Below are positions 25,373 through 33,812 of a stretch of 64,000 nucleotides of DNA, one piece after another. The notes under the pieces are model-generated. The model was not told where the DNA came from and searched no databases. It saw only the letters and a program-made list of their open reading frames with translations. The stretch is from an uncultured Roseobacter sp. (GTDB taxonomy: Bacteria; Pseudomonadota; Alphaproteobacteria; Rhodobacterales; Rhodobacteraceae): assembly GCF_947499265.1 (NCBI RefSeq), contig NZ_CANMNK010000005.1:417857-481856 (forward strand), in the 5' to 3' direction. Numbering within the stretch: position 1 is the first letter of the stretch; every line of letters starts with the position of its first letter. A program made the position numbers and the translations under genes.

Positions 25373-27063
25373 GCGAAATTGACCCGATCACCCTATCCGT
25401 CCTGTCGGGGCGCATGGAACAGATCGCTGACGAGATGGACGCAACGCTGTTTCGCGCCGCTTTCAACCCGATCATTGCCGAAGCACATGACGCCAGCCAT
25501 GGCCTCTATCACGCGCAAACCGGCGACACGCTGGTGCAGGGCAAATCCGGCCTGCCGATCTTTGTCGGTGTGATGGCCTTCGCCGTGCAGGCGGTGATCG
25601 AAAAGGCGGCGAAAGACGGCGATCTCGCCGATGGCGACATCTATATTTTCAATGACGCGCATATCGGCGGCACACATCTCAGCGACATGCGGCTGGTGCG
25701 GCCCTATTTCCGGGATGGTGAACTCTTTTGCTATCTGGCGTCGGTCGGGCATTGGCACGATGTGGGCGGCGCGGTGCCCGGCAACTACAACCCCGCCGCC
25801 ACCGAGGTGTTTCAGGAGGCCTTTGTCCTGCCTCCGGTCAAACTGGCGCGCGGTGGCGTAATCAATCAGGACATCATCGACATCCTACTGCGCAACACAC
25901 GCCTGCCGCAATCCGCCATGGGCGATCTGAACGGGCAGCTGGGCGCATTGGATCTTGGCATCAAGCGCATGGACGAATTGCTCGACGAATATGGCACCGC
26001 TACGGTGGCGGCGGCGCTTGAGGCCTTGGGGCATCGGGCGGAGGCGTTGATGCGGTCGGAGTTGCAGGACCTGCCAGATGGGCGCTGGGAGGCCGAGGAT
26101 TTCCTCGACAATGACGGCATCACCGATGATCCGCTGGCGATCCGCGTGGCCCTTGAGATCAAAGACGACAGGATGACGCTCGATTTCACCGGTTCAGCGG
26201 CGCAATGTGCAGGTCCGGTCAACATCGCCCTGCCGACCACCGTCGCCACTGCCTATGTGGCGATCAAACACATCTTCCCGACCCTGCCCGCCAACGCGGG
26301 CGTGATGCGCCCGATCGAGGTGATTGTACCCGAAGGATCCCTGTTGTCAGCAGAATTCCCGGCGCCCACCGGCGGGTACACCGAGACGATCCTGCGGATG
26401 ATCGATGTCGTCTTTTCCGCCTTCGCCAAAGCGGCGCCGACCCGCGTGGTGGCCAATGCCTATGGCACAATCAACGCGCTGTCGATTGCTGGCAAACGCA
26501 GCAATGGCCAGCCCTGGGTCATGTTCAGCTTTTACGGCGGCGGGCACGGCGGATCGATTGACAGCGACGGGCTGAACCACGGGAATGCGCCGATTTCCAC
26601 CGCAACGATCCCGCCGATGGAAATCCTTGAGGCCGCCTATCCGGTGATGTTCCGCACTTGGGCGCTGCGCCCCGACAGCGCTGGCGCAGGAACCCATCGC
26701 GGCGGGCTGGGCGCGATCTATGAGATTGAAGTGCTTGAGGAAAACGGCGCAGAGGCCTTTCTCTTTGGCGAGCGCGGGCGGTTTGCGCCCAAAGGCATTG
26801 CTGACGGGTCAGATGGTGCGATGAACGTCTTTGCCTATGAGCAGGATGATGGCTGGGCGCATCCCCCGCTGGCCTCGAAAATGCGTGGCATCACCCTGCG
26901 ACAGGGACAGGCGGTGCGGCTGGAAACGCCCGGCGGCGGTGGCTACGGCGCACCGCAGGACCGCGCGCCCGCAGATGTCGCACGCGATGTAGCCCGCGGT
27001 CTGGTCAGCGCAGCAAACGCCGATCAACTGCATGGACCCTCCTGGCGGGAGGTTTCACCGTGA
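25369..27063 (+). CDS. hyuB: Hydantoinase B / oxoprolinase B family subunit
   Basis: A 564-residue HyuB subunit. It starts D-P-I-T-L-S-V-L-S-G-R-M and contains the H-D-A-S-H-G metal-region motif, F-N-D-A-H-I-G-G-T-H-L-S-D-M, G-H-W-H-D-V-G-G, and G-G-G-H-G-G-S near residue 390, all landmarks of the family. It ends with E-T-P-G-G-G-G-Y-G, the standard HyuB tail. With HyuA it catalyses ATP-dependent opening of cyclic imides or lactams such as N-methylhydantoin or 5-oxoproline. It overlaps both neighbours by four bases. Confidence 0.92.
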   Translation: MSEIDPITLSVLSGRMEQIADEMDATLFRAAFNPIIAEAHDASHGLYHAQTGDTLVQGKSGLPIFVGVMAFAVQAVIEKAAKDGDLADGDIYIFNDAHIGGTHLSDMRLVRPYFRDGELFCYLASVGHWHDVGGAVPGNYNPAATEVFQEAFVLPPVKLARGGVINQDIIDILLRNTRLPQSAMGDLNGQLGALDLGIKRMDELLDEYGTATVAAALEALGHRAEALMRSELQDLPDGRWEAEDFLDNDGITDDPLAIRVALEIKDDRMTLDFTGSAAQCAGPVNIALPTTVATAYVAIKHIFPTLPANAGVMRPIEVIVPEGSLLSAEFPAPTGGYTETILRMIDVVFSAFAKAAPTRVVANAYGTINALSIAGKRSNGQPWVMFSFYGGGHGGSIDSDGLNHGNAPISTATIPPMEILEAAYPVMFRTWALRPDSAGAGTHRGGLGAIYEIEVLEENGAEAFLFGERGRFAPKGIADGSDGAMNVFAYEQDDGWAHPPLASKMRGITLRQGQAVRLETPGGGGYGAPQDRAPADVARDVARGLVSAANADQLHGPSWREVSP

Positions 27064-29123
27064 ACGGGCGCATGATTGGTGTCGATGTCGGCGGTACCTT
27101 CACGGATGTCTTTGTGCTCGATGAGGCCAAAGGCACCGCCACGGTTGCCAAGGTGCCAACCACCCGGCCCGATCAGTCAGCCGGGTTTCTCGATGGCATC
27201 GCGCGCGAGGTGACGGATCTGTCGCAGATTGCTGTGGTGGTGCATGGCACCACGGCGGGCACAAACGCCCTGCTGGAACGCAAGGGTGCAAAAACCGGGG
27301 TGATCTGCACGCAAGGCCTGCGCGATGTGCTGGAAATGCGGCGTCGGGACCGCCCGCGCACCTGGGGCCTGCGCGGGGATTTTGAACCGGTGGTGGACCG
27401 GCGGAACCGGCTTGAGGTACCCGAACGCACGCTCGCCGATGGTTCAATCCGCACCCCCGTTGATCTGGATGCTGTGCGTGCCGCAGCCCGGCAGCTGCAG
27501 GCGGACGGTTGCGCCGCGGTGGCGATCCTCTTTGCCAACGCCTATGCAAACTCTGAAAACGAGGCCGCGGCGGTGGCCGCCGTGCGGGCAATCTGGCCTA
27601 ATGACCACGTCTCAGCCTCCCACGAAATCCTGCCGGAAATCCGCGAATTCGAACGGTTTTCTACAACGGCTTTGAACGCCTATTTGCAACCCGAAGTCTC
27701 TGGCTATCTGGGTCGGTTGGAAAGTGCGTTGCGCCAGGGTGGCTTCGATGGGGAGTTCATGATCGTGCAGTCCAACGGCGGTGTCATGGCGGTGGATACC
27801 GCCTGCCGCCTGCCGGTGCGCACCGCCCTGTCCGGTCCCGCCGCCGGGGTGATTGCGGCGGGCTACATCGCCCAATCTGCGGGCTTTGACAATGTGATCA
27901 CCGGCGATATGGGCGGCACCAGCTTCGATGTGTCCCTCATCGCCGAAGGCCGCTCCATGCTGTCCCCGCAAACGTCGGTCGATTTCGGTATGGTCGTACG
28001 CACGCCGATGATCGAGATCACGACCATCGGGGCCGGGGGCGGTTCCATCGCCTGGGTCGACAAGGGCGGGCTTTTGAACATCGGGCCGGAAAGCGCCGGG
28101 TCAGACCCCGGCCCTGTTGCCTATGGCATGGGCAATGACCGCCCCACCGTGACCGACGCTAATGTGGTGCTGGGCCGGATCGATCCGGACAATCCGATCG
28201 GCGGCAAGCTGGCGCGCCTCGATGTCGAGGCCGCGGCCAAAGCGATTGATCTGCATGTCGCCGCGCCTCTGGGCCTTGGCACATTGGAGGCCGCCGAGGC
28301 GATCCTGACCGTCGCCAACAGCCGGATGGCCGGGGCGATCCGGCTTGTGGGCATCGAACGCGGCTTTGATCCCAAGCGCTTCGCCTTCATGCCGTTTGGC
28401 GGCGGTGGCGCGCTGCATGCCGGGGCGATGCTGGCGGAGACGGGCATCACGCGCGCCATCGTGCCCCGCTATCCCGGGGTGACCTCTGCGATGGGCTGCG
28501 TGATCGCGGACATGCGGCAGGACTTCGTGCAAACGATCAATACGCTGGTGAGCACGCTCGACGCAGCAGCGCTGACACGCTTCATGCAATCCCACGCCGA
28601 TCAGGGCATGGCGCTGCTGGACGCCGCCCGCACCATTTTCGAGGCGCGCGACATCAGTTTTGAGCTGGATATGGCGTACATCGGGCAGACCCATACCGTG
28701 TCTGTCCCGCTCAGCGTGACGGTGCAGGACGGCACGGTGCAACCGCCCACGCAGGCAGAGATCGAAGCCGCCTTTGACACGGCCTATGGCGCAACCTTCG
28801 GGCGGTTGCTAAAGGGTGGCGTGCGGCGCATTCTCAACCTGCGCAGCGCCGTCACCGGCAGGCGGCCCAAGTTCGATCTCACCACGCTGGCCCCGACACA
28901 GGAAGGCGCGGTCAACCCGACCGCGACGCGCCCTGTTCATTTCGGGGACGACTGGCAGGACACCGCGATCTATGACCGCTTGTCCCTGCCCGTTGGTACG
29001 GTGATCAAAGGCCCCGCCATTCTGACACAACCCGATACCACGGTGCTGATCGAGCCGGATCTGCAGGGGCGCGTGGACCAGTTCGGCAACACCATCATTG
29101 AACCTGCGGAGGAGACATCATGA
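27060..29123 (+). CDS. hyuA: Hydantoinase A / oxoprolinase A family subunit (ATP-dependent)
   Basis: A 687-residue HyuA subunit with an ASKHA-type ATPase core. Phosphate-binding motifs are G-V-D-V-G-G-T-F-T-D-V at the start and G-D-M-G-G-T-S-F-D-V near residue 281. Also seen are H-G-T-T-A-G-T-N-A-L-L-E-R, R-R-R-D-R-P-R-T-W-G-L and the G-A-G-G-G-S-I-A-W substrate loop. The GTG start overlaps the hyuB stop by four bases. It phosphorylates the ring carbonyl so that ring opening can proceed on HyuB. Its presence implies that the pathway substrate contains a lactam or imide ring. Confidence 0.92.
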   Translation: MNGRMIGVDVGGTFTDVFVLDEAKGTATVAKVPTTRPDQSAGFLDGIAREVTDLSQIAVVVHGTTAGTNALLERKGAKTGVICTQGLRDVLEMRRRDRPRTWGLRGDFEPVVDRRNRLEVPERTLADGSIRTPVDLDAVRAAARQLQADGCAAVAILFANAYANSENEAAAVAAVRAIWPNDHVSASHEILPEIREFERFSTTALNAYLQPEVSGYLGRLESALRQGGFDGEFMIVQSNGGVMAVDTACRLPVRTALSGPAAGVIAAGYIAQSAGFDNVITGDMGGTSFDVSLIAEGRSMLSPQTSVDFGMVVRTPMIEITTIGAGGGSIAWVDKGGLLNIGPESAGSDPGPVAYGMGNDRPTVTDANVVLGRIDPDNPIGGKLARLDVEAAAKAIDLHVAAPLGLGTLEAAEAILTVANSRMAGAIRLVGIERGFDPKRFAFMPFGGGGALHAGAMLAETGITRAIVPRYPGVTSAMGCVIADMRQDFVQTINTLVSTLDAAALTRFMQSHADQGMALLDAARTIFEARDISFELDMAYIGQTHTVSVPLSVTVQDGTVQPPTQAEIEAAFDTAYGATFGRLLKGGVRRILNLRSAVTGRRPKFDLTTLAPTQEGAVNPTATRPVHFGDDWQDTAIYDRLSLPVGTVIKGPAILTQPDTTVLIEPDLQGRVDQFGNTIIEPAEETS

Positions 29124-29740
29124 GCAGCCCAAGAGACTGGGATCTGGCACGCACCGCGCTGTTGACCATTGATTTGCAAAACGATTTTCTCCACTCCGAA
29201 GGCGCCTATGGCCGCGCCGGGCAGGGCTCCGACAGTATCGCCGCGCTGCCGGATCGCATTGCGCCGCTGATCAAGGCCCTGCGCGATCAGGGGGGGCGAT
29301 ATTTCTCGGCGCAGTTTACGCTCGTGCCGGACCGCGACGGCACGCCGCTTATTGCGCCACATCTGAAAGAGTTGCGCCCTTTCCTAGGCAAAGGCGATTT
29401 TGCGCCCGGCTCGTTTGGTCACGGTTTGGTCGACGCGCTGCAGCCTGCGGATTTCGTGATCGAGAAAGTGGCTTATTCCGCGTTCTATCAGACGCGACTG
29501 GAATACATTATGCGGGCCGTCGGCGTGGATCATCTGATCGTCGGCGGTATCGTGACAAATGGCGGCGTGGCCTCAACACTGCGCGACGCCCATCTGCGCA
29601 ACATAGAGACCGTGATGCTGACCGATGGCTGCGCCGCGTTCCGGCAAGAGATACATAACGCCACCCTGCTTTCTCTGGGCTCCGTCACGCATCAAATGAC
29701 CTGCCGCGATGCCCAGGACTGGCTGGAGGGCGCGGCATGA
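29120..29740 (+). CDS. Isochorismatase-fold hydrolase lacking the nucleophilic cysteine
   Basis: A 206-residue protein of the isochorismatase/cysteine hydrolase superfamily. The catalytic Asp is Asp18 in T-I-D-L-Q-N-D-F and the conserved Lys is Lys116 in I-E-K-V-A-Y-S-A-F. The nucleophile loop reads I-V-T-N-G-G-V-A-S-T-L-R-D-A, so Gly149 occupies the place of the Cys in T-N-V-C-V-E-S-T-x-R-D-A amidases. Vinyl-ether hydrolases such as PhzD also lack that Cys, so the protein may cleave without a covalent intermediate, or may not be an amidase at all. It overlaps hyuA and the lyase gene by four bases each, so it is an integral pathway step. Confidence 0.85.
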   Translation: MSSPRDWDLARTALLTIDLQNDFLHSEGAYGRAGQGSDSIAALPDRIAPLIKALRDQGGRYFSAQFTLVPDRDGTPLIAPHLKELRPFLGKGDFAPGSFGHGLVDALQPADFVIEKVAYSAFYQTRLEYIMRAVGVDHLIVGGIVTNGGVASTLRDAHLRNIETVMLTDGCAAFRQEIHNATLLSLGSVTHQMTCRDAQDWLEGAA

Positions 29741-30600
29741 GCCTCAGATCCCGCCTGCAAAGCAAGGATATTCTGGTCGCGCCCGGCGTTTATGACGGTC
29801 TGACGGCTTCGCTGGCAACAGATGCTGGGTTCGAGGCGCTATATCTCAGCGGAGCGGCGGTGGCCTACACCCGTCTGGGGCGCCCGGACATCGGGCTCAG
29901 CACCGCAAGCGAGATGGCCGACACCATGACGCTGATTGCGGATCGCACAGCCCTGCCTGTGATCATCGACGCCGATACCGGGTTTGGCAACGCGCTGAAT
30001 GCTCAGCGCACCATGCGGCTCTATGAACGCGCCGGGGCCTCTGCCTTGCAGTTGGAGGATCAAAGCTATCCCAAGCGATGCGGTCATCTGGCGGATAAAT
30101 CCCTGATCCCCGCAGCCGAGATGGCAGGCAAGGTCACGGCGATGGCCGACGCGCGCGCAAGTGATGAAACGTTGATCATCGCCCGCACCGACGCCATCGC
30201 GGTCGAAGGAATCTCGGCGGCGCTCGACCGGGCCGAGATCTATCTGGAAGCGGGCGCCGACGTGCTTTTCATCGAAGCGCCGCAGAGCGCGGCGCACCTG
30301 CAAAGCATCACACGACAATTCGCCGGGCGCGTGCCGCTGCTGGCCAATATGGTCGAAGGCGGCGCGACCCCGATCACCAGCGCCGATGATCTCGAAGCGC
30401 AGGGTTTCTCCATCGTGATCTTTCCAGGCGGGATCGTCCGGGCGCTGGCGCGCACCGCGCAGGATTATTACAAGAGCCTTCAACAACATGGCAGCAATCG
30501 CCCCTTTGCGGATCGGATGTTTGACTTTGACGGGCTGAACAAGGTGATCGGCACCGCGGATATACTGGAAAAAGGCGTACAGTATGACGCCAATGACTAG
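29737..30600 (+). CDS. Isocitrate lyase/PEP mutase family carbon-carbon lyase (methylisocitrate lyase-like)
   Basis: A 287-residue TIM-barrel enzyme. Metal ligands lie in I-I-D-A-D-T-G-F-G (Asp78, Asp80) and Q-L-E-D-Q (Glu107). The lyase loop K-R-C-G-H (residues 113-117, Cys116) is intact; this loop separates true lyases from phosphonopyruvate hydrolases and mutases. A-R-T-D-A-I-A-V-E-G matches methylisocitrate lyase. Likely chemistry is retro-aldol splitting of a substituted malate to a 2-oxo acid (pyruvate-like) plus a carboxylate, as in 2-methylisocitrate or 2,3-dimethylmalate lyase. With the LeuCD-like hydratase in the same cluster, an alkyl-malate substrate is plausible. Confidence 0.88.
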   Translation: MSLRSRLQSKDILVAPGVYDGLTASLATDAGFEALYLSGAAVAYTRLGRPDIGLSTASEMADTMTLIADRTALPVIIDADTGFGNALNAQRTMRLYERAGASALQLEDQSYPKRCGHLADKSLIPAAEMAGKVTAMADARASDETLIIARTDAIAVEGISAALDRAEIYLEAGADVLFIEAPQSAAHLQSITRQFAGRVPLLANMVEGGATPITSADDLEAQGFSIVIFPGGIVRALARTAQDYYKSLQQHGSNRPFADRMFDFDGLNKVIGTADILEKGVQYDAND

Positions 30601-31960
30601 GACGGCATCGCCGCCCGACATCTTTGATATCACCACCGGAACTCTGATCATCGGCGCAGGTGCCTGCGGGTTGGTTGCCGCCTTGTCTGCGACGGAAACC
30701 GGCCAGCAGGTTCTGGTGATCGAGGCAGACCCGGTGCCCAGCGGCTCAACCGCATTGTCCGCCGGGCTGATCCCGGCGGCAGGTACGAAAATTCAACGCG
30801 CAGCTGGCATCGACGACAGTGCGGCCCTCTTTGCATCCGATATCCAGGCCAAGGCGCAGGGTGAAAACGACCCAGCACTTGTCGATCTGATGACGAGCGG
30901 GGCCGCCGAAGTGATCGACTGGTTGGCGGAAGTACACGGCTTGCCGTTTTCGGTTGTGACGAATTTCGACTACCCCGGTCACTCACGGCATCGCATGCAC
31001 GGGTTGCCCACGCGGTCTGGCGCTGAACTGATCGACGCGCTGCGCACCGCCTGCGAGGCCAAGGGAATTGACATCATCTGCGACCGGCGCGCCAGCATGC
31101 TTTTTCATCAGGATGGCGAGGTTTACGGCGTTGCGGTGAACCGGCCTGATGGCGGGGTCGAAGCCATTGGATGCAAGTGCATGATCCTGGCCTGCAATGG
31201 CTTTGGCGGCAACCGGGCACTGGTGAGCCAACACATGCCGGAAATTGCCGACGGGCTGTGGTTTGGCCACGATGGCAACCGGGGCGAAGCGGTGCTTTGG
31301 GCAGAAGAGATCGGCGCTCAGACCCAGCATCTCGGGGCCTATCAGGGGCATGGCAATGTGGCCCACCCGCATGGCATTCTGATCACCTGGGCGGTCATCA
31401 CCGAAGGGGGCGTGCAGGTCAATCGGCGGGGCGACCGCTTTTGGAACGAAGCACAGGGGTATTCCGAAGCCGCGCGCGCTGTGCTCTCGCAACCGGGCGG
31501 CGAAGCCTTCACCATCTTTGATCATCGTATCGCGGGCATCGCGCGGCAGTTCGAAGATTTCAAACGCGCCGAAACCGCAGGGGCCGTGCGCACAAGTGAC
31601 ACCTTGGAGGGGCTCGCGGAGACGCTTGGCCTGCCGCCCGACAGCCTTACAACAACACTCGCTGAAATCCCACTGGAGGGCACGGACCGCTTTGGTCGCC
31701 GATTTGGAATGGCCCCGCTCGCGCCGCCATATTGCGGCGTGCGCGTGACCGGTGCCCTTTTCCACACACAAGGCGGGGTGCAGGTGAACGCAGATGCGCG
31801 GGTCCTGCGCACCGATGGCACGCCGTTTGATACGCTTTACGCTGGCGGTGGCGCGGCGTGCGGCGTGTCGGGCAAAGGCGACAGCGGCTACCTGTCTGGC
31901 AACGGTCTGTTGAGCGCGGTGGTTCTCGGCCGACGGGCCGGTATCACCTCTCCGAGATAA
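30584..31960 (+). CDS. FAD-dependent dehydrogenase of the fumarate reductase/3-ketosteroid dehydrogenase type
   Basis: A 458-residue flavoprotein. A dinucleotide fold near the start (L-I-I-G-A-G-A-C-G-L-V-A-A, then V-I-E-A-D) binds FAD. The active-site region H-T-Q-G-G-V-Q-V-N near residue 393 and the closing L-Y-A-G-G-G-A-A-C-G-V-S-G-K-G match fumarate reductase-like and tricarballylate/urocanate-type enzymes. There is no signal peptide or heme domain, so it is cytoplasmic and uses another electron partner. It overlaps the lyase gene by 17 bases and is the last gene of the operon. It probably creates or reduces a carbon-carbon double bond next to a carboxylate, for example a substituted succinate to a maleate or fumarate. 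Confidence 0.85.
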   Translation: MTPMTRTASPPDIFDITTGTLIIGAGACGLVAALSATETGQQVLVIEADPVPSGSTALSAGLIPAAGTKIQRAAGIDDSAALFASDIQAKAQGENDPALVDLMTSGAAEVIDWLAEVHGLPFSVVTNFDYPGHSRHRMHGLPTRSGAELIDALRTACEAKGIDIICDRRASMLFHQDGEVYGVAVNRPDGGVEAIGCKCMILACNGFGGNRALVSQHMPEIADGLWFGHDGNRGEAVLWAEEIGAQTQHLGAYQGHGNVAHPHGILITWAVITEGGVQVNRRGDRFWNEAQGYSEAARAVLSQPGGEAFTIFDHRIAGIARQFEDFKRAETAGAVRTSDTLEGLAETLGLPPDSLTTTLAEIPLEGTDRFGRRFGMAPLAPPYCGVRVTGALFHTQGGVQVNADARVLRTDGTPFDTLYAGGGAACGVSGKGDSGYLSGNGLLSAVVLGRRAGITSPR

Positions 31961-32290
31961 ATCGATTTGGCGACGGTAATCCTCACCGGCTGCTTTCGCT
32001 GCTTGCGACGCAGATAGATCACCCGCGTTTACCCGGCGCAAAACGCTGCAATCACGCCCCGCTGCCCGCGCCGATATGACAAACGATCCCTGTCTTGAAA
32101 GCCACATGAAAATTAGATGAATTTGGCGTTAAGAATTTCTTATTTTTATGTTAAAAAACAATAGCTTGATTGATAATCAAAGTAAACCCCCTCATGCTTG
32201 AACCATGCCTGCTCAGCGGCCGCAAAGTCCGGACGGTAGGTGCTCAGCAGACACCGGTTCCAGTGTGTCGAACCAAAAGAGGAGATTCAG
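31961..32290. promoter_or_regulatory. Promoter region of the oxygenase-hydrolase-exporter operon
   Basis: A 330-base gap. Its second half (about 32100-32190) is strikingly A/T-rich and holds an imperfect dyad, TTGAT-TGATA-ATCAA, at 32164-32178; the five-base spacer differs from the four bases of FNR sites. A GAGGAG ribosome site precedes the ATG at 32291. No gene is recognised; a 39-codon open frame from 32194 lacks a ribosome site. Confidence 0.45.
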
Positions 32291-32863
32291 ATGAAGTACT
32301 TCAAGCGCCTTAAGGCAGACGTAGATCCGACCCCGTTTCTCGACGAAATCAACAGCATCGATCATGCATGGGACGCCTCTACCGGGCGGCAGGACAAGAT
32401 CGCTGTGCAGCGCGAAGCAAAAGCCATTCCCCTACGTGGCCTGCGCAAATCGGCCATCGGGGACCGCAAGCGGCGTGATGTTCATGAAAGCCGGTGGACC
32501 ACAGGCTCAAAGGACTATCCCGTCGCGCGGGCCTTTCTTGAAGAATTCGCGCGCGATCAGGACAGTATTCTGGGCCGCGCAAAAATCGTCTGCCTGCCCG
32601 CCGGGAAGCGCGTTTATCCGCATATTGACCGCGGGCTCTATTACCGCGTGCGCAACCGCTATCACTTCGTCCTGACCTCTACCCATGGGTCCTGGATGAA
32701 AGCGGGCGACGAAGAGGTGCGCATGCAGCAGGGCGAGCTGTGGTGGTTCGACAATGATCAGATGCATGAGGCCAACAACGATGGCGATCAGGACCGCATC
32801 CACATGATCTTCGATATGTTGCCAAGCCATCTCGCCGAAGAGGTCCTTGGCACGGCCGCCTGA
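32291..32863 (+). CDS. Aspartyl/asparaginyl beta-hydroxylase-like Fe(II)/2-oxoglutarate oxygenase
   Basis: A 190-residue single-domain oxygenase. The iron triad is His111-x-Asp113 in Y-P-H-I-D-R-G and His159 in N-D-Q-M-H-E, and Arg169 in D-Q-D-R-I-H is the expected 2-oxoglutarate anchor. The strand order R-Y-H-F-V-L, W-W-F-D-N is that of the Asp/Asn/Pro hydroxylase family. The ATG at 32291 follows a GAGGAG ribosome site; upstream in-frame codons have none. It is first in a three-gene operon with a hydrolase and an ABC exporter, which suggests hydroxylation of a small molecule or peptide that is then exported. Confidence 0.85.
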   Translation: MKYFKRLKADVDPTPFLDEINSIDHAWDASTGRQDKIAVQREAKAIPLRGLRKSAIGDRKRRDVHESRWTTGSKDYPVARAFLEEFARDQDSILGRAKIVCLPAGKRVYPHIDRGLYYRVRNRYHFVLTSTHGSWMKAGDEEVRMQQGELWWFDNDQMHEANNDGDQDRIHMIFDMLPSHLAEEVLGTAA

Positions 32864-32888
32864 ACCCATTGCAGAAGGGAGCGTCGCC

Positions 32889-33812
32889 ATGTGCGTCAGT
32901 TTGAACACCACGAGACCTGAGGGATCGTCCTATCAGGTGATATTTCGCCCCGGGAACGGCCGAAACGGATTGGCCTGTTGGCTGGCGCTCCCGCATACCA
33001 TTACCCCCGGCACGCCACCCCTGGTGGCCGTTCATGGGATACGGCGCGGTGCCGAATTGCAAGCAGCACTGTTTGCCGACCGGGCCGCGGCGCTTGGACG
33101 GCCCGTGATCGCACCTGTTTTTGACACAACCAACTGGCTTGGCTACCAGCAGGCGTTCTTGTGTGGGCGCGCCGACTTGGCGCTGTTGGATTTGATCTTG
33201 TCACTCCGGAACATGGGGGTCGTGCAATCAGAGAAGCTTGATCTCTTTGGATTTTCCGGTGGCGCGCAGTTTGTCCATCGCTTCGCCATGCTGCATCCGG
33301 AACGCGTCTCGCATCTGAGCATCGCGTCGCCGGGGTGGTACACGTTTCCGGACACCGCCTCCTACCCTTATGGGCTATGGCCCCGACCTGAACATGCGGA
33401 CGAATGGAGCTACAGCATCATCGCGAACCTGGACCGTTTTCTGACCTTGCCGATGAATGTCTGTGTCGGCGAAAACGACTGTGTGCGGGACAAGAATACC
33501 CGCAGTGGTGCCGCCATCGATGCGCAGCAGGGGTTACACCGCTTGGATCGTGCCCGCCGCTGGACGGACGCGGTACGCACGGCAGCAACCGATCTGAAAA
33601 TCGAACCCGACGTGTCCTTGCACGTGTTGAAAGGCTGCGGTCACGACTTCGAAACATGCGTCACAAAGGGCCAGTTGGACAGGATTGTGATCGCCGATGA
33701 ACCGACAGAATCCGCTGGCATCTGCCGCGGTACCTGTTCCGCACAACAGCAACGCGCCTGTCACGTGGCACGCCGCATCAAATCCTTTGACCAGATGGAG
33801 GCCACGGCATGA
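32889..33812 (+). CDS. Alpha/beta hydrolase
   Basis: A 307-residue protein with an alpha/beta hydrolase core of about 260 residues. The nucleophile elbow is G-F-S-G-G-A (Ser123), the acid is likely Asp197 in G-E-N-D-C-V-R-D, and the base is His252 in G-C-G-H-D-F. The oxyanion region V-A-V-H-G-I-R-R-G lies at residues 47-54. About 45 residues after the core are Cys-, Arg- and Gln-rich and not part of the fold. It follows the oxygenase by 25 bases and overlaps the ABC gene by four. It could trim or release the product of the oxygenase step; the substrate is unknown. Confidence 0.8.
   Translation: MCVSLNTTRPEGSSYQVIFRPGNGRNGLACWLALPHTITPGTPPLVAVHGIRRGAELQAALFADRAAALGRPVIAPVFDTTNWLGYQQAFLCGRADLALLDLILSLRNMGVVQSEKLDLFGFSGGAQFVHRFAMLHPERVSHLSIASPGWYTFPDTASYPYGLWPRPEHADEWSYSIIANLDRFLTLPMNVCVGENDCVRDKNTRSGAAIDAQQGLHRLDRARRWTDAVRTAATDLKIEPDVSLHVLKGCGHDFETCVTKGQLDRIVIADEPTESAGICRGTCSAQQQRACHVARRIKSFDQMEATA

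Noticed and set aside
32164..32178. TTGAT-TGATA-ATCAA as a third FNR-type box
   Set aside because: The spacer is five bases rather than four, so the half-sites are out of register for a Crp/Fnr dimer. It is listed only as a dyad in the promoter region.
32194..32313. 39-codon open frame just upstream of the oxygenase gene, considered as a possible precursor peptide
   Set aside because: It has no ribosome site and runs into the oxygenase start region. It lacks a leader/core pattern or a modifying-enzyme signature beyond proximity.
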